A stretch of DNA of 64,000 bases from Nocardiopsis_C rhodophaea (GTDB taxonomy: Bacteria; Actinomycetota; Actinomycetes; Streptosporangiales; Streptosporangiaceae): positions 124,001-188,000 of the forward strand of contig NZ_BAAAPC010000007.1 in assembly GCF_039530945.1 (NCBI RefSeq), in the 5' to 3' direction. The position numbers were made by a program, and so were the translations under genes. Below, in pieces: positions 35,960-43,618 of this stretch (its first letter is position 1; each line of letters begins with the position of its first letter). The notes under the pieces were generated by a model that ran no database searches, was not told the DNA's origin, and was given only the letters and a program-made list of their open reading frames with translations.

Positions 35960-37696
35960 TTACTCCTTCATCCCTGCGTCATCGGTGGTGGCGGGTGCGT
36001 TGCGAAGTCGGTCCCTGAGGGTGCGGGCGATCCGGTGGAACTCCGTCGTCGCCCACGCGGCATCGGTCTTGCTCAGCCCGGCGACCTCGACCACGGTACG
36101 CCCGTCGTCCCCGCGCCTCGCACGCACCCACGCGCGGCGCGGGCGGACGAACAGTGTGGCCAGCAGCCCGAGCACGGCCGCCGCCGCGGCCAGGAGCGCA
36201 GGAAGGCGCGCCGGGTCGCTGTTCACCTGCATGCTCAGGTAGTCGCGGTAGCCCTTGAAGGTGATCGAGCCGGCTCCGTCCGGCAGGTTCCAGGTGTCAC
36301 CCGGCCGCATCTCCGGGGAGGCGCCGATCTCGTCCATCTTCTCGGTGTAGAGCTGGTAGACCGACTGCGGGCTGCGCATACCCAGGTCGCCCTTGTACCC
36401 CTGGAGGGTGACCACGGGGTCGCGCGTGTCCGGGAAGTCGGAGACCAGGTCGCCGTCGGCGCTCTTGGCCGCCGAGGGGTAGAAGACCGCGCTGAAGCCC
36501 AGCTGGTCGTCGTCGCCGGTGTCCGGCACCTTGATGACGCCGTCGGAGGTGAAGGTGAAGGTGTCCCGGTAGAGGAACGGCACCGCCTGGTCGAACACGA
36601 CGTCGCCGTCGGCGTTGGTCACCTCGAACTCCGGCGCGTAGCCGTGGCCGAGCAGGTAGACCTGTGCTCCGTCCACGGACAGCGGCTCGTTGACCTCCAG
36701 CTTGTGGTGCTTCTCCGGCGCGTCAGGGGCCTCCTTGTAGGTGAGGTCGGCGGAGTAGGAGTCGGCCTGGCCGGCGAGTTTGCCGCCCTCGATGAAGGTC
36801 GCCGTGAAGTCGTCCACGGTGAACGAGAACGGCTGCAGGTCACCCGCGTCAACGGCGGTGCCGGGGTAGTAGGCGTCGTAGGAGGGTACGCCGTTGGCGA
36901 ACCCGGTGCCCTCGACAACGAGCATGTTGCCCCGGTAGCCGTAGAAAGAGCCCGCGGCCACCGCGAGGAGGATGGCCAGCAGCGCGAGGTGGAAGACCAC
37001 GTTGCCGGTTTCGCGCAGATAGCCCTTTTCGGCGGCGACCGAGGCCGTGGCGGTTCCGCCTCCTGTGCTGGTGTCCGTCTCCGTCCGGTAGCCCTTGAGA
37101 ACGCTCCGCGCGTGCTCGACCACCGTGCCGGGGGCCGCGTCCGTGGTGAAGCGCGCGCAGTAGGGCATCCGGTCGAGGTTGCGCGGCGCCTTGGGCGGGC
37201 GGGCACGCGTCGCGCGGTAGTGGGCCATGGCCCGCGGGAGCACGCAGCCGGTGAGGGACACGAACAGCAGCAGGTAGATGGCCGCGTACCAGGGCGAGGT
37301 GTACACGTCGAACAGATAGAACCGGTCCAGCCACGGCGCGATGTCGGGGTGGTCCAGGAAATAGTTGGTGACCTGGTCGACGCTGACGCCACGCTGCGGC
37401 AGTACGGAGCCGGGGATGGCGCCGATCGCGAGCAGGAAGAGCAGGATGAGCGCGGTGCGCATCGACGTGAGGATGCGCCACGCCCAGCGCGCCCATCCCA
37501 GCGCGGACAGGCGCGGCAGGGTGACGTCGTCGCGGGCGCCGCCGCTGTCCCCGGCCGACGCCGAGCGCGCGGTCTCCTGACTCTCCGCGGCCGGTTCCGC
37601 GTACTGTGCCCCCTCCGGGCCGTCGGCCTGGCTGATGGTTTCGCCCCCGCCCGAGCCTTCGGTCTCCCCGGGATCGCCGGTCGTCACTGAGGTCAC
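35960..37696 (-). CDS. resB: Cytochrome c biogenesis protein ResB
   Basis: This 578-residue System II partner of CcsB has three helices near the N-terminus (MRTALILLFLLAIGAIPGSVLPQRG, then YAAIYLLLFVSLTGCVLPR), a large extracytoplasmic domain and a final C-terminal helix. The first 60 residues are disordered. GTG at 37696 is used because it almost touches the ccdA stop; the next GTG at 37687 is equally possible. Longer readings run into ccdA in another frame. The gene ends three bases before ccsB. Confidence 0.92.
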   Translation of the reverse strand: MTSVTTGDPGETEGSGGGETISQADGPEGAQYAEPAAESQETARSASAGDSGGARDDVTLPRLSALGWARWAWRILTSMRTALILLFLLAIGAIPGSVLPQRGVSVDQVTNYFLDHPDIAPWLDRFYLFDVYTSPWYAAIYLLLFVSLTGCVLPRAMAHYRATRARPPKAPRNLDRMPYCARFTTDAAPGTVVEHARSVLKGYRTETDTSTGGGTATASVAAEKGYLRETGNVVFHLALLAILLAVAAGSFYGYRGNMLVVEGTGFANGVPSYDAYYPGTAVDAGDLQPFSFTVDDFTATFIEGGKLAGQADSYSADLTYKEAPDAPEKHHKLEVNEPLSVDGAQVYLLGHGYAPEFEVTNADGDVVFDQAVPFLYRDTFTFTSDGVIKVPDTGDDDQLGFSAVFYPSAAKSADGDLVSDFPDTRDPVVTLQGYKGDLGMRSPQSVYQLYTEKMDEIGASPEMRPGDTWNLPDGAGSITFKGYRDYLSMQVNSDPARLPALLAAAAAVLGLLATLFVRPRRAWVRARRGDDGRTVVEVAGLSKTDAAWATTEFHRIARTLRDRLRNAPATTDDAGMKE

Positions 37697-37698
37697 TG

Positions 37699-38520
37699 CT
37701 AGATCACCGTCGCAAAGCCTTGGGTCCAGCCCTGCATGATGGCTGTGATGTCGGTCCAGACGCCGGAGACCAGGAGCAGGCCGACGATCACCAGCATCAG
37801 CCCGCCCGCGGCCGTCACCGCGCGGTAGTGCCGCTTGACCCAGTCGAACGTGCCCAGGGCGCGGCGGTACAGCAGGGACGCGCCGATGAAGGGCAGCCCC
37901 AGGCCCACGCAGTAGGCGAGCGACAGCAGCGCTCCCCTGACCGCGCTGCCCTCGGTGAAGGCGAGCGTCTGCACGGCGGCCAGCGTAGGGCCGATACACG
38001 GGGTCCAGCCGAGGCCGAAGAGCACGCCGAGCATCGGGGCGCCGGCCAGGCCCGCCTTGGGCAGTCGGCTGAAGCGGATGTCCCGGTTGAGGCCGGGAAT
38101 GACGCCCATGAACCCCAGGCCGAGCAGGATCGTCAGCACGCCCAGGACGCGGGTGATGGGATCGGCGTAGTCGAGCAGCAGGCCGCCGATGCTGCCGACG
38201 AACGCGCCCACGCTGACGAACACCAGGGTGAACCCGGCGATGAAGAGCAGGCTGCCGAGGAGCATGGTCCATCGGCGCGACTCCAGCTCCTCGTCGACCG
38301 TCATCACTGTCCCGGTCGCGGTGCCGCCTTCGGTCGAGGCGGCGGCCCGGCGCGCGCGGCGGGCCGCCGCCATGTCGGCACCGCTCATACCGGTCACATA
38401 GGAGAGATAGCCGGGAACCAGGGGCAGGACGCACGGCGACAGGAAGGAGACCAGCCCGGCGGCGATGGCGAGGGGGACCGCGAACAGGAGCGAGCCCTGG
38501 GTGATGGTTTCGGCGATCAT
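37699..38520 (-). CDS. ccdA: Thiol-disulfide interchange membrane protein CcdA
   Basis: This 273-residue protein has about six to seven helices and the two redox cysteines in SFLSPCVLPLVPGYLSY near residue 29 and GWTPCIGPTLAAVQ near residue 170. It moves reducing power from cytosolic thioredoxin to the outer face, where the TlpA/ResA-like protein keeps the apocytochrome CXXCH motif reduced. A 30-residue charged insert follows the first helix. It overlaps the upstream resA-like gene by four bases. Confidence 0.94.
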   Translation of the reverse strand: MIAETITQGSLLFAVPLAIAAGLVSFLSPCVLPLVPGYLSYVTGMSGADMAAARRARRAAASTEGGTATGTVMTVDEELESRRWTMLLGSLLFIAGFTLVFVSVGAFVGSIGGLLLDYADPITRVLGVLTILLGLGFMGVIPGLNRDIRFSRLPKAGLAGAPMLGVLFGLGWTPCIGPTLAAVQTLAFTEGSAVRGALLSLAYCVGLGLPFIGASLLYRRALGTFDWVKRHYRAVTAAGGLMLVIVGLLLVSGVWTDITAIMQGWTQGFATVI

Positions 38521-39143
38521 TCGGTACCAGCGTCCCCGCTGTCCTCGGCGACAACGGTTTCGACGAGACCCTTCAGCTGCTTGTAATCGGTCTCACCGAT
38601 GACGCGCGCGGCGATGCGTCCCTTGCGGTCGAGGACCAGGGTGCTGGGGATCGCCTGGGGCGGCACGGTCTCGCGGAACTCCTGGACGACCTCGCCGGGC
38701 TGGTCGTAGATGCTCGGGTAGCTGACCCCCTGGCTCTCCTCGAAGGCCTGGGCCGCGGTCTTGTCGTCCTTGATGTTGACGCCGAGGAACTCCACGCCGT
38801 CGTCGGCGAACTCTCCGTGGACCTCCTCCAGGACGGGGGTCTCGGATCGGCACGGCCCGCACCAGCTGGCCCAGAAGTTCACCACCAGGACGTCGCCGCG
38901 GTAGTCGGCGAGGGAGATCGCCTCGCCGCCGAGGCCGTCGCCGCTCGCCTCGGGCGCCGCCTTGCGGTCGCCGGGGTCATAGGAGGTACTGGAGCCGTCC
39001 CCGGCGATGTAGCGGTTGTCGGAACTCCCGACTTCGGCGGCCCCGCCCCCGGCGCATCCGCTCAGCGCCGCGAGCGCCGCGATCGCGGCGGCGGCACGCA
39101 GGAGCACCGGGCGCACACGGGCGCCAGATCTGTCACAGGGCAT
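38517..39143 (-). CDS. resA: TlpA/ResA-like thioredoxin lipoprotein
   Basis: This 208-residue protein starts with a lipoprotein signal (hydrophobic run ending LSGC, lipidated Cys near residue 28). The thioredoxin-fold domain has the active site FWASWCGPC near residue 101 and the cis-proline in PPQAIPSTLVLD. It acts outside the membrane to reduce apocytochrome c thiols, supplied by CcdA. ATG at 39143 has GAGG eight bases upstream and is preferred over an earlier in-frame ATG at 39179. It is the first gene of the resA-ccdA-resB-ccsB operon. Confidence 0.93.
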   Translation of the reverse strand: MPCDRSGARVRPVLLRAAAAIAALAALSGCAGGGAAEVGSSDNRYIAGDGSSTSYDPGDRKAAPEASGDGLGGEAISLADYRGDVLVVNFWASWCGPCRSETPVLEEVHGEFADDGVEFLGVNIKDDKTAAQAFEESQGVSYPSIYDQPGEVVQEFRETVPPQAIPSTLVLDRKGRIAARVIGETDYKQLKGLVETVVAEDSGDAGTE

Positions 39144-39467
39144 CGGTGGAACCTCGAAAGCGGGAGGTAGAGCGGGCACGGCGTCAACAACGACAGATTG
39201 TAGTACTACGCTCGACCGTCGTGCTATCCCCCGGATGCGAGGTCAGCCGGACGCTATCACCGACCGTCGTGCCACGAGTAGTGTTTGCGGATTCTTCTGT
39301 CTCCAGCAGGCACTATCAGCACCTGCCCCTCACAGGCGACAGAGGTCACGGATCCAGCTACGCGAACCGGCGCCAGCGCTTCCGTATCCGGTCGGGCGAT
39401 AGTCGCTACCCCCGCACACGAAAGCGCCCCGGCCGGAAGGGCCGGCCGGAGCGCTTTTGATACCAGT
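39144..39467. other. Host-prophage border region
   Basis: This gap holds the promoter side of the cytochrome c operon, a 10-base palindrome GTAGTACTAC at 39200-39209, and the terminator at 39421. No gene is seen. The left prophage junction probably lies here or just to the right, but no att repeat can be defined without the other end. Confidence 0.45.
39421..39457. terminator. Terminator at left prophage border
   Basis: A GC-rich stem (7 + 9 bp with a small internal mismatch) and AAAG/CTTTT flanks stand directly after the minus-strand gene at 39468. Confidence 0.8.
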
Positions 39468-39770
39468 TCATTCCAGCCAGTCGTGCTGGTATGGCGCGAT
39501 CAAACGCAGCTTCTCCATGCGCATCACGAGTGACGGAGCCATGAGCCAGTCGTCGGCCCACCACTGACCGCGGCGGTAGCCGACCGGGTCGAGTCGTGGA
39601 TCAGGCACCAGACACGCCGTGTACAGGAGCGGGCGGACGGGGCCGTAAAGCCCGTCCCAGTAGTCGTGACCGACTCGGCCATACTCTGACCCGTCACGGA
39701 TAATGATTAGCCACTTGCCATCAGGCAGTTTTCGGACACGATACGACTCTCGGGCGGGCAGCGTGTCCAT
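39468..39770 (-). CDS. Hypothetical protein at prophage left end
   Basis: This protein of about 100 residues (ATG at 39770; longer readings to 39845 are possible) is rich in aromatic residues and Arg, for example VGHDYWDGLYGPVRPLLYT and GYRRGQWWADDWLMAPSL. No signal peptide or membrane helix is present, and I do not recognise the family. It is the outermost minus-strand gene next to the phage repressor and ends on a terminator, so it is likely to be a lysogenic-phase gene of the prophage. Confidence 0.5.
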   Translation of the reverse strand: MDTLPARESYRVRKLPDGKWLIIIRDGSEYGRVGHDYWDGLYGPVRPLLYTACLVPDPRLDPVGYRRGQWWADDWLMAPSLVMRMEKLRLIAPYQHDWLE

Positions 39771-39975
39771 GGTGAGAGACAGGAGACGCGGCGCGGCAGC
39801 CGTCGGTGGAAGCGCGGATAGGGGATGTAACACGACCCCTCCCATGGAGGACCAGGCGAGGGTGGGGACCTCTCTTACAGTGGGCGAGCGGGGGGATCAT
39901 GGTAGGCCGCCCCCTGCCCCGAAATCCACACCATGGGATGACCATTTCTCTACGCGCACGTAGGGCTCCACAGGG

Positions 39976-40509
39976 CTAGGTGTTGTGGCGCTGAGTACGT
40001 TGGGTCGCTTCGGCGACTTTGGACATCACGAAGATGGTCGCTTGACTCCTGAGGTATTCGCCCAGTTGGCGCTCGACGTCTTCCCTGTCCGCGTCCGACC
40101 CGGGCAAGCCGGTGAGGTGCCCGCGTGCCTCCTCAGCCACCTCGGCCAGGACGCTCTCTAGGGGAGAGACCGGGCCGCTCGGGGCTAGTCCGGAATCGCT
40201 AGGGGCCGGGTCGAGGGGGCCGCCAGGGTAGCCCGACGCCTCCCCTAGCTCACGAATTAGGTCGGTGAGAGTGTCGGCTACCTCGGACGAGCTGGCCAGC
40301 GCCTGACGCGCCAGCGCACGCTGGATCCGACGAATGGGCTCATATCCCGGACGTGAGGTACCCGCCACCCACCGAGATACCTGGGGTTGGCCGACTTCAG
40401 CCCATGCGGCGATTTGCGCTTGCCGGATACCGAGAGTGTCGCGAATGCTCCGAATTGTCCGTTTGAGCCATGGCGGGTCCCATGGTCCCTCTGAATTTTT
40501 TCCTTGCAT
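39976..40509 (-). CDS. XRE-type phage repressor
   Basis: This 177-residue protein has an N-terminal helix-turn-helix (RSIRDTLGIRQAQIAAWAEVGQPQVSRWVAGTSRP, residues about 18-52) and a C-terminal acidic helical region that may mediate oligomerisation. It faces away from the early genes and is transcribed divergently from a Cro-like gene, the usual layout of a lysogeny repressor. ATG at 40509 lies seven bases after a TAATAT box with no Shine-Dalgarno, so the mRNA appears leaderless. Confidence 0.75.
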   Translation of the reverse strand: MQGKNSEGPWDPPWLKRTIRSIRDTLGIRQAQIAAWAEVGQPQVSRWVAGTSRPGYEPIRRIQRALARQALASSSEVADTLTDLIRELGEASGYPGGPLDPAPSDSGLAPSGPVSPLESVLAEVAEEARGHLTGLPGSDADREDVERQLGEYLRSQATIFVMSKVAEATQRTQRHNT

Positions 40510-40516
40510 GCATGCA

Positions 40517-40547
40517 ATATTAGCATCCCCTAAGTGCATACTCGCAA
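40517..40547 (-). promoter_or_regulatory. Leftward (repressor) promoter
   Basis: On the minus strand, TTGCGA (40542-40547) and TAATAT (40517-40522) are 19 bases apart, and TAATAT ends seven bases before the repressor ATG. The palindrome TTGCATGCATGCAA (40504-40517) overlaps the start codon and may be an operator. Confidence 0.55.
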
Positions 40548-40657
40548 GCAACAAAACCCTTACATGGGCGACGTTTTGCCTCACGAGCAAGTACTAGCAT
40601 TCATGCAAATCCATGCACAATCCTGCGAGATACCAGCATGTGCGGGGTTTTTCGTAC

Positions 40658-40686
40658 TTGCGAACCCATGGGGCAATCCGTAACTT
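40658..40686 (+). promoter_or_regulatory. Rightward (early) promoter
   Basis: TTGCGA (40658-40663) and TAACTT (40681-40686) are separated by exactly 17 bases. The -10 box ends seven bases before ATG at 40694, so the transcript would begin at the start codon. The same TTGCGA -35 box is used by the leftward promoter. Confidence 0.6.
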
Positions 40687-40693
40687 GTCGTGT

Positions 40694-40963
40694 ATGCAAG
40701 GCAAAACTTTGGGGAGTCCTCGACTCGTCGTCCGCCCCCACCAGTTCCACCGCCGCATGCACGCCCTCGGCCACCGCACCGCCACCGCACAGGCCGAATA
40801 CCTCGACGTCTCCATCTCCACCATCACCCGGGTCCTAGCCGGCGAAGTGCAGCCCTCAGGAGCTTTCATCGCCCGCGCCTGTGCCGCGCTCGACTGCGAG
40901 ATCACCGAACTTTTCGAGGTCGCCCCCGCTCGTGACCGTGACACGACAAAGGCGGTGGCGTGA
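40694..40963 (+). CDS. Cro-like XRE regulator
   Basis: This 89-residue helix-turn-helix protein (TATAQAEYLDVSISTITRVLAGEVQPSGAFIARACAALDC) lies first in the rightward early operon, opposite the repressor. Its first codons, MQGK, repeat those of the repressor, as does the leaderless start. It probably represses the leftward promoter and so favours lytic growth. Upstream in-frame starts at 40613 are unlikely because they would lie inside the promoter. Confidence 0.7.
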   Translation: MQGKTLGSPRLVVRPHQFHRRMHALGHRTATAQAEYLDVSISTITRVLAGEVQPSGAFIARACAALDCEITELFEVAPARDRDTTKAVA

Positions 40964-41223
40964 TGGCGCACTCGGATCCGACCCGCCGCCGCCAAATCGC
41001 CTCACTGGCCGCGAATACCTCGTGGGCGCGCACCCCCGTCCGCGCCGAGCGGATCGCCCCCGCCAACCGCGCGCGTGAACGGCGGTGGGAGGAGAAGGCG
41101 GACCCCGACGGCGTCATGAGCTCGGCCGACCGCGCCAAAGCGGCTGAGTCCCTGCGCCGCGCGCACTATCAGCGCATTTCGCGTCTCGGTGTCGAGGCGC
41201 GGCGCAGGAAGAAGGCGGCATGA
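40963..41223 (+). CDS. Small basic phage protein
   Basis: This 86-residue, Arg/Ala-rich protein (HSDPTRRRQIASLAANTSWARTPVRAERIAPANRARER) has no cysteines or membrane helix. Its start overlaps the stop of the Cro-like gene, and its own stop overlaps the next start, so it belongs to the early operon. Proteins of this composition are frequent in actinophages and may bind nucleic acid, but I do not know this family. Confidence 0.6.
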   Translation: MAHSDPTRRRQIASLAANTSWARTPVRAERIAPANRARERRWEEKADPDGVMSSADRAKAAESLRRAHYQRISRLGVEARRRKKAA

Positions 41224-41399
41224 CCAGGTCGACAAACGACCAATGCACATGTCCCCCCTGCTGCTGCGACACCGGCGGCCCGGTGTGCCGCGCGTCGGGC
41301 TGCCCGCTGTGCGCGCTCCTCGACGACCCGGTCCCCTACCGGCTCACCGAACGAGGTGAACAAGCGGTCACCGACGACCCCGGAAGGGAGACGGCATGA
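41220..41399 (+). CDS. Small cysteine-rich phage protein
   Basis: This 59-residue protein has nine cysteines in its first 35 residues, including DQCTCPPCCCDTGGPVC and GCPLC. This suggests a small zinc- or metal-binding fold. It overlaps the genes on both sides by four bases, which supports real translation. The acidic C-terminal third has no cysteine. The family is not recognised. Confidence 0.65.
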   Translation: MTRSTNDQCTCPPCCCDTGGPVCRASGCPLCALLDDPVPYRLTERGEQAVTDDPGRETA

Positions 41400-41872
41400 G
41401 CAGATCACGCGACATCGGCACAGTCGGGGAGTCGGCGGTCGTTCGTTTCCTGCGCTCCCATGGGTGGCCGCATGCCGAGCGGCGTGCTCTGGCTGGTGCG
41501 GTCGACCTCGGCGACATCACCGGCACACCGGGTGTGGTGTGGGAGGTCAAATCCGGGCGCACCGCCGAGCAGGCGGGCGACGGGCTCGTCGCCGATTGGC
41601 TCGCCGAAACCGACACCGAGCGGCAGCATGCCGGGGCTGACGTCGGCATCCTCATCACCAAACGCGCCGGCTACGGGCCGGCGCGTGCCGCGTCCTGGTG
41701 GGCGCACGTCGACGGAGGAACCGCCGCCGCTCTACTCGGCGCCCACCGCCCGCTCCCCGCTGATGTGGCCGCCGTGCCGCTCCGGCTCCACCTGTCCACC
41801 GCCGTGTCCCTACTGCGGGGCGCCGGGTACGGCGACCCGCTGCCCGACGTCGACGAGGAGGCGGTCGCATGA
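41396..41872 (+). CDS. Putative PD-(D/E)XK resolvase-like nuclease
   Basis: This 158-residue protein has the core layout of archaeal Hjc-type and related nucleases. GESAVVRFLRSHGWPHAERRAL supplies the first Glu (residue 12), AGAVDLGDITG a central Asp, and GVVWEVKSG the E-x-K triad (near 48-50). It sits just before a second nuclease in the early operon. Holliday-junction or branched-DNA cleavage is inferred from this pattern and place; the assignment is tentative. Confidence 0.55.
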   Translation: MSRSRDIGTVGESAVVRFLRSHGWPHAERRALAGAVDLGDITGTPGVVWEVKSGRTAEQAGDGLVADWLAETDTERQHAGADVGILITKRAGYGPARAASWWAHVDGGTAAALLGAHRPLPADVAAVPLRLHLSTAVSLLRGAGYGDPLPDVDEEAVA

Positions 41873-42855
41873 CACAGGTCGACCTGTCGGCACTGCCGCC
41901 GCTCCCCGAGGGCGAGGTGACGCGCCACCTCGACGAAAAGCAGGTTGCGGCGGAGTTGACGTATTTCGTCGAGGACGCGATTCACTCCGCGCCCCGGTCG
42001 TTGCAGCGCGCCCTGGGGCCGTCGGAACTGGGGATCGAGTGCGCCCGCCGGATCGGGTACCGGCTCGCCGACGTCGAGCCGATCAACCACAGCGATGGCT
42101 GGTTGGCGTTCATCGGCACCGCCGTGCACGCCAGCTTGGAACGCGTCTTCACACGGGCGAACCAAAGGTTGCAGCACCCACGGTTCGTGTGTGAGCAGCG
42201 GGTCACCGTCGGCACCCTGGCCGGTGAGCCGGTCGTCGGCGCGACCGACCTTTACGACCGGGCATGCGCGTGGACCGTGGATTTCAAGGTCATGGGCAAG
42301 ACCAGCTTGCAGCGGCTCGCCCGACATGGCCCCGGATCCCAGTACCGCGCCCAGGCACACCTCTACGCGCGCGGGTGGATTGCCGCGGGGCACCCGGTCG
42401 ACCGGGTCGCCGTGTGGGGGCTCCCCAGAAACGAACCCCTGTCGCGCGCGGTCTTTTGGTCTGAGCCGTACGACGAGCAGGTGGCCGTCGAGTCGCTCAC
42501 CCGCGCCGAGGGCATCGCCTCACTGGTGTCGTCCATGGGCGTCGGTGCGCTCTCGATCCTCCCCACCGCCGATTCCTATTGCGGCTACTGCCCGTTCTTC
42601 CGGCGCGGCTCCACCGACCTCGCCACCGGGTGCCCCGGGCACCCGACGTCGAGGGCGGCCGGGCCGACCGACGTCGAGTCCCTCATCGCCCCACCTACGC
42701 CCGCCTCGCCGGCGCCGCCGGCAGGTGACCCGTGCCGCTACTGGACTGGCGACCGTACGTGCGGGGCACGCCCGGCGCGCCTCTACCCGGCCGGGCGCCG
42801 GTGCGACCACCACGCCCCAACACCACTACACGACGCAAAAGGAGACGAAGAATGA
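41869..42855 (+). CDS. Cas4/RecB-like Fe-S PD-(D/E)XK nuclease
   Basis: This 328-residue protein shows all elements of an Fe-S nuclease of the Cas4/AddB class. C58 lies before the nuclease domain (GIECARRIGYRL), and C238, C241 and C255 after it (YCGYCPFF and TGCPG). Between them lie H87 (GTAVH), D127 (GATDLYD), D138-x-K140 (VDFK) and the Q-x3-Y motif (QYRAQAHLYA). A second Cys/His cluster near the C-terminus (CRYWTGDRTC to CDHH) looks like a zinc knuckle. It is probably a 5' exonuclease for phage recombination or replication. Gene overlaps on both sides indicate coupling. Confidence 0.75.
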   Translation: MTQVDLSALPPLPEGEVTRHLDEKQVAAELTYFVEDAIHSAPRSLQRALGPSELGIECARRIGYRLADVEPINHSDGWLAFIGTAVHASLERVFTRANQRLQHPRFVCEQRVTVGTLAGEPVVGATDLYDRACAWTVDFKVMGKTSLQRLARHGPGSQYRAQAHLYARGWIAAGHPVDRVAVWGLPRNEPLSRAVFWSEPYDEQVAVESLTRAEGIASLVSSMGVGALSILPTADSYCGYCPFFRRGSTDLATGCPGHPTSRAAGPTDVESLIAPPTPASPAPPAGDPCRYWTGDRTCGARPARLYPAGRRCDHHAPTPLHDAKGDEE

Positions 42856-43457
42856 CCAGCGCGAACGACTTCCTCATGAGCGGCGGAGTTCCGGCCGCGA
42901 AATTCGAAACCCTCGGCGCCACCATCACCGGCACCATCACCATGCCGCCCGAGAAGCAGCAGCAAACCGATTTCACCACCGGCGACCCGCTCACCTGGCC
43001 GGACGGCAAGCCAAAGGAACAGATCAAGGTCGTCCTGTCCACCGACCAGCGGGACCCGTCCGACCCGTACGACGACGGCAAGCGTGCGGTCTACATCAAG
43101 TCCGGCATGTTCAAGGCCGTCCGGGTCGCCGTGCGCGCATCCGGCGCCCCCGGCCTAGAGGTCGGCGGGACCCTCACCATCACCTACACCGGCAACGGAA
43201 CGCCGTCTCGGCCGGGGCTCAACCCGCCGAAACAGTACGAGGCCACCTACGCCCCGCCGTCGCCGGGTACGGCGGCTAACGACGTCCTGATGGGCGGCGA
43301 CCAGTCGCCCGCCCCGGCCCCGGCCACACAGCAGGCGCCCGCCCCGGCACCCTCGGCCACACCGGCGCCTGCCGCCCCGGCCGCCGGAGTGCCGTCCGAC
43401 GCTGCCGCAGCACTCGCACAGCTGACGCCCGAGCAGCGGGCCGCCCTCGGCCTCTAG
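42852..43457 (+). CDS. OB-like (putative ssDNA-binding) phage protein
   Basis: This 201-residue protein has a beta-rich N-terminal 120 residues (FETLGATITGTITMPPEKQQQTDF, then KPKEQIKVVLSTDQRDPSDPYDDGKRAVYIKSG). An Ala/Pro low-complexity linker follows, and a short acidic/hydrophobic end, AAALAQLTPEQRAALGL. A beta-barrel plus a flexible tail with a conserved tip resembles single-stranded DNA-binding proteins. The position between a nuclease and the primase fits. No catalytic residue is seen; the function is inferred. Confidence 0.5.
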   Translation: MTSANDFLMSGGVPAAKFETLGATITGTITMPPEKQQQTDFTTGDPLTWPDGKPKEQIKVVLSTDQRDPSDPYDDGKRAVYIKSGMFKAVRVAVRASGAPGLEVGGTLTITYTGNGTPSRPGLNPPKQYEATYAPPSPGTAANDVLMGGDQSPAPAPATQQAPAPAPSATPAPAAPAAGVPSDAAAALAQLTPEQRAALGL

Positions 43458-43618
43458 CCCGCCCTGTGACCGCCCGCCGCGGCTGCCGGGACCAACCCCG
43501 GCCGCGGCGGGCACCAACGTTCCGCCCGACCAGTACCCACGCTGGCGCCCCAGGTGCAACGCCCCGGGACGGGCACCACCCACCGCCCCACACGACGCAG
43601 GTAGAGCAGGGGGAGCAC

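Noticed and set aside
41869..42855. Cas4 of a CRISPR system
   Set aside because: The protein resembles Cas4, but there is no array, cas1 or cas2. The context is an early phage operon.
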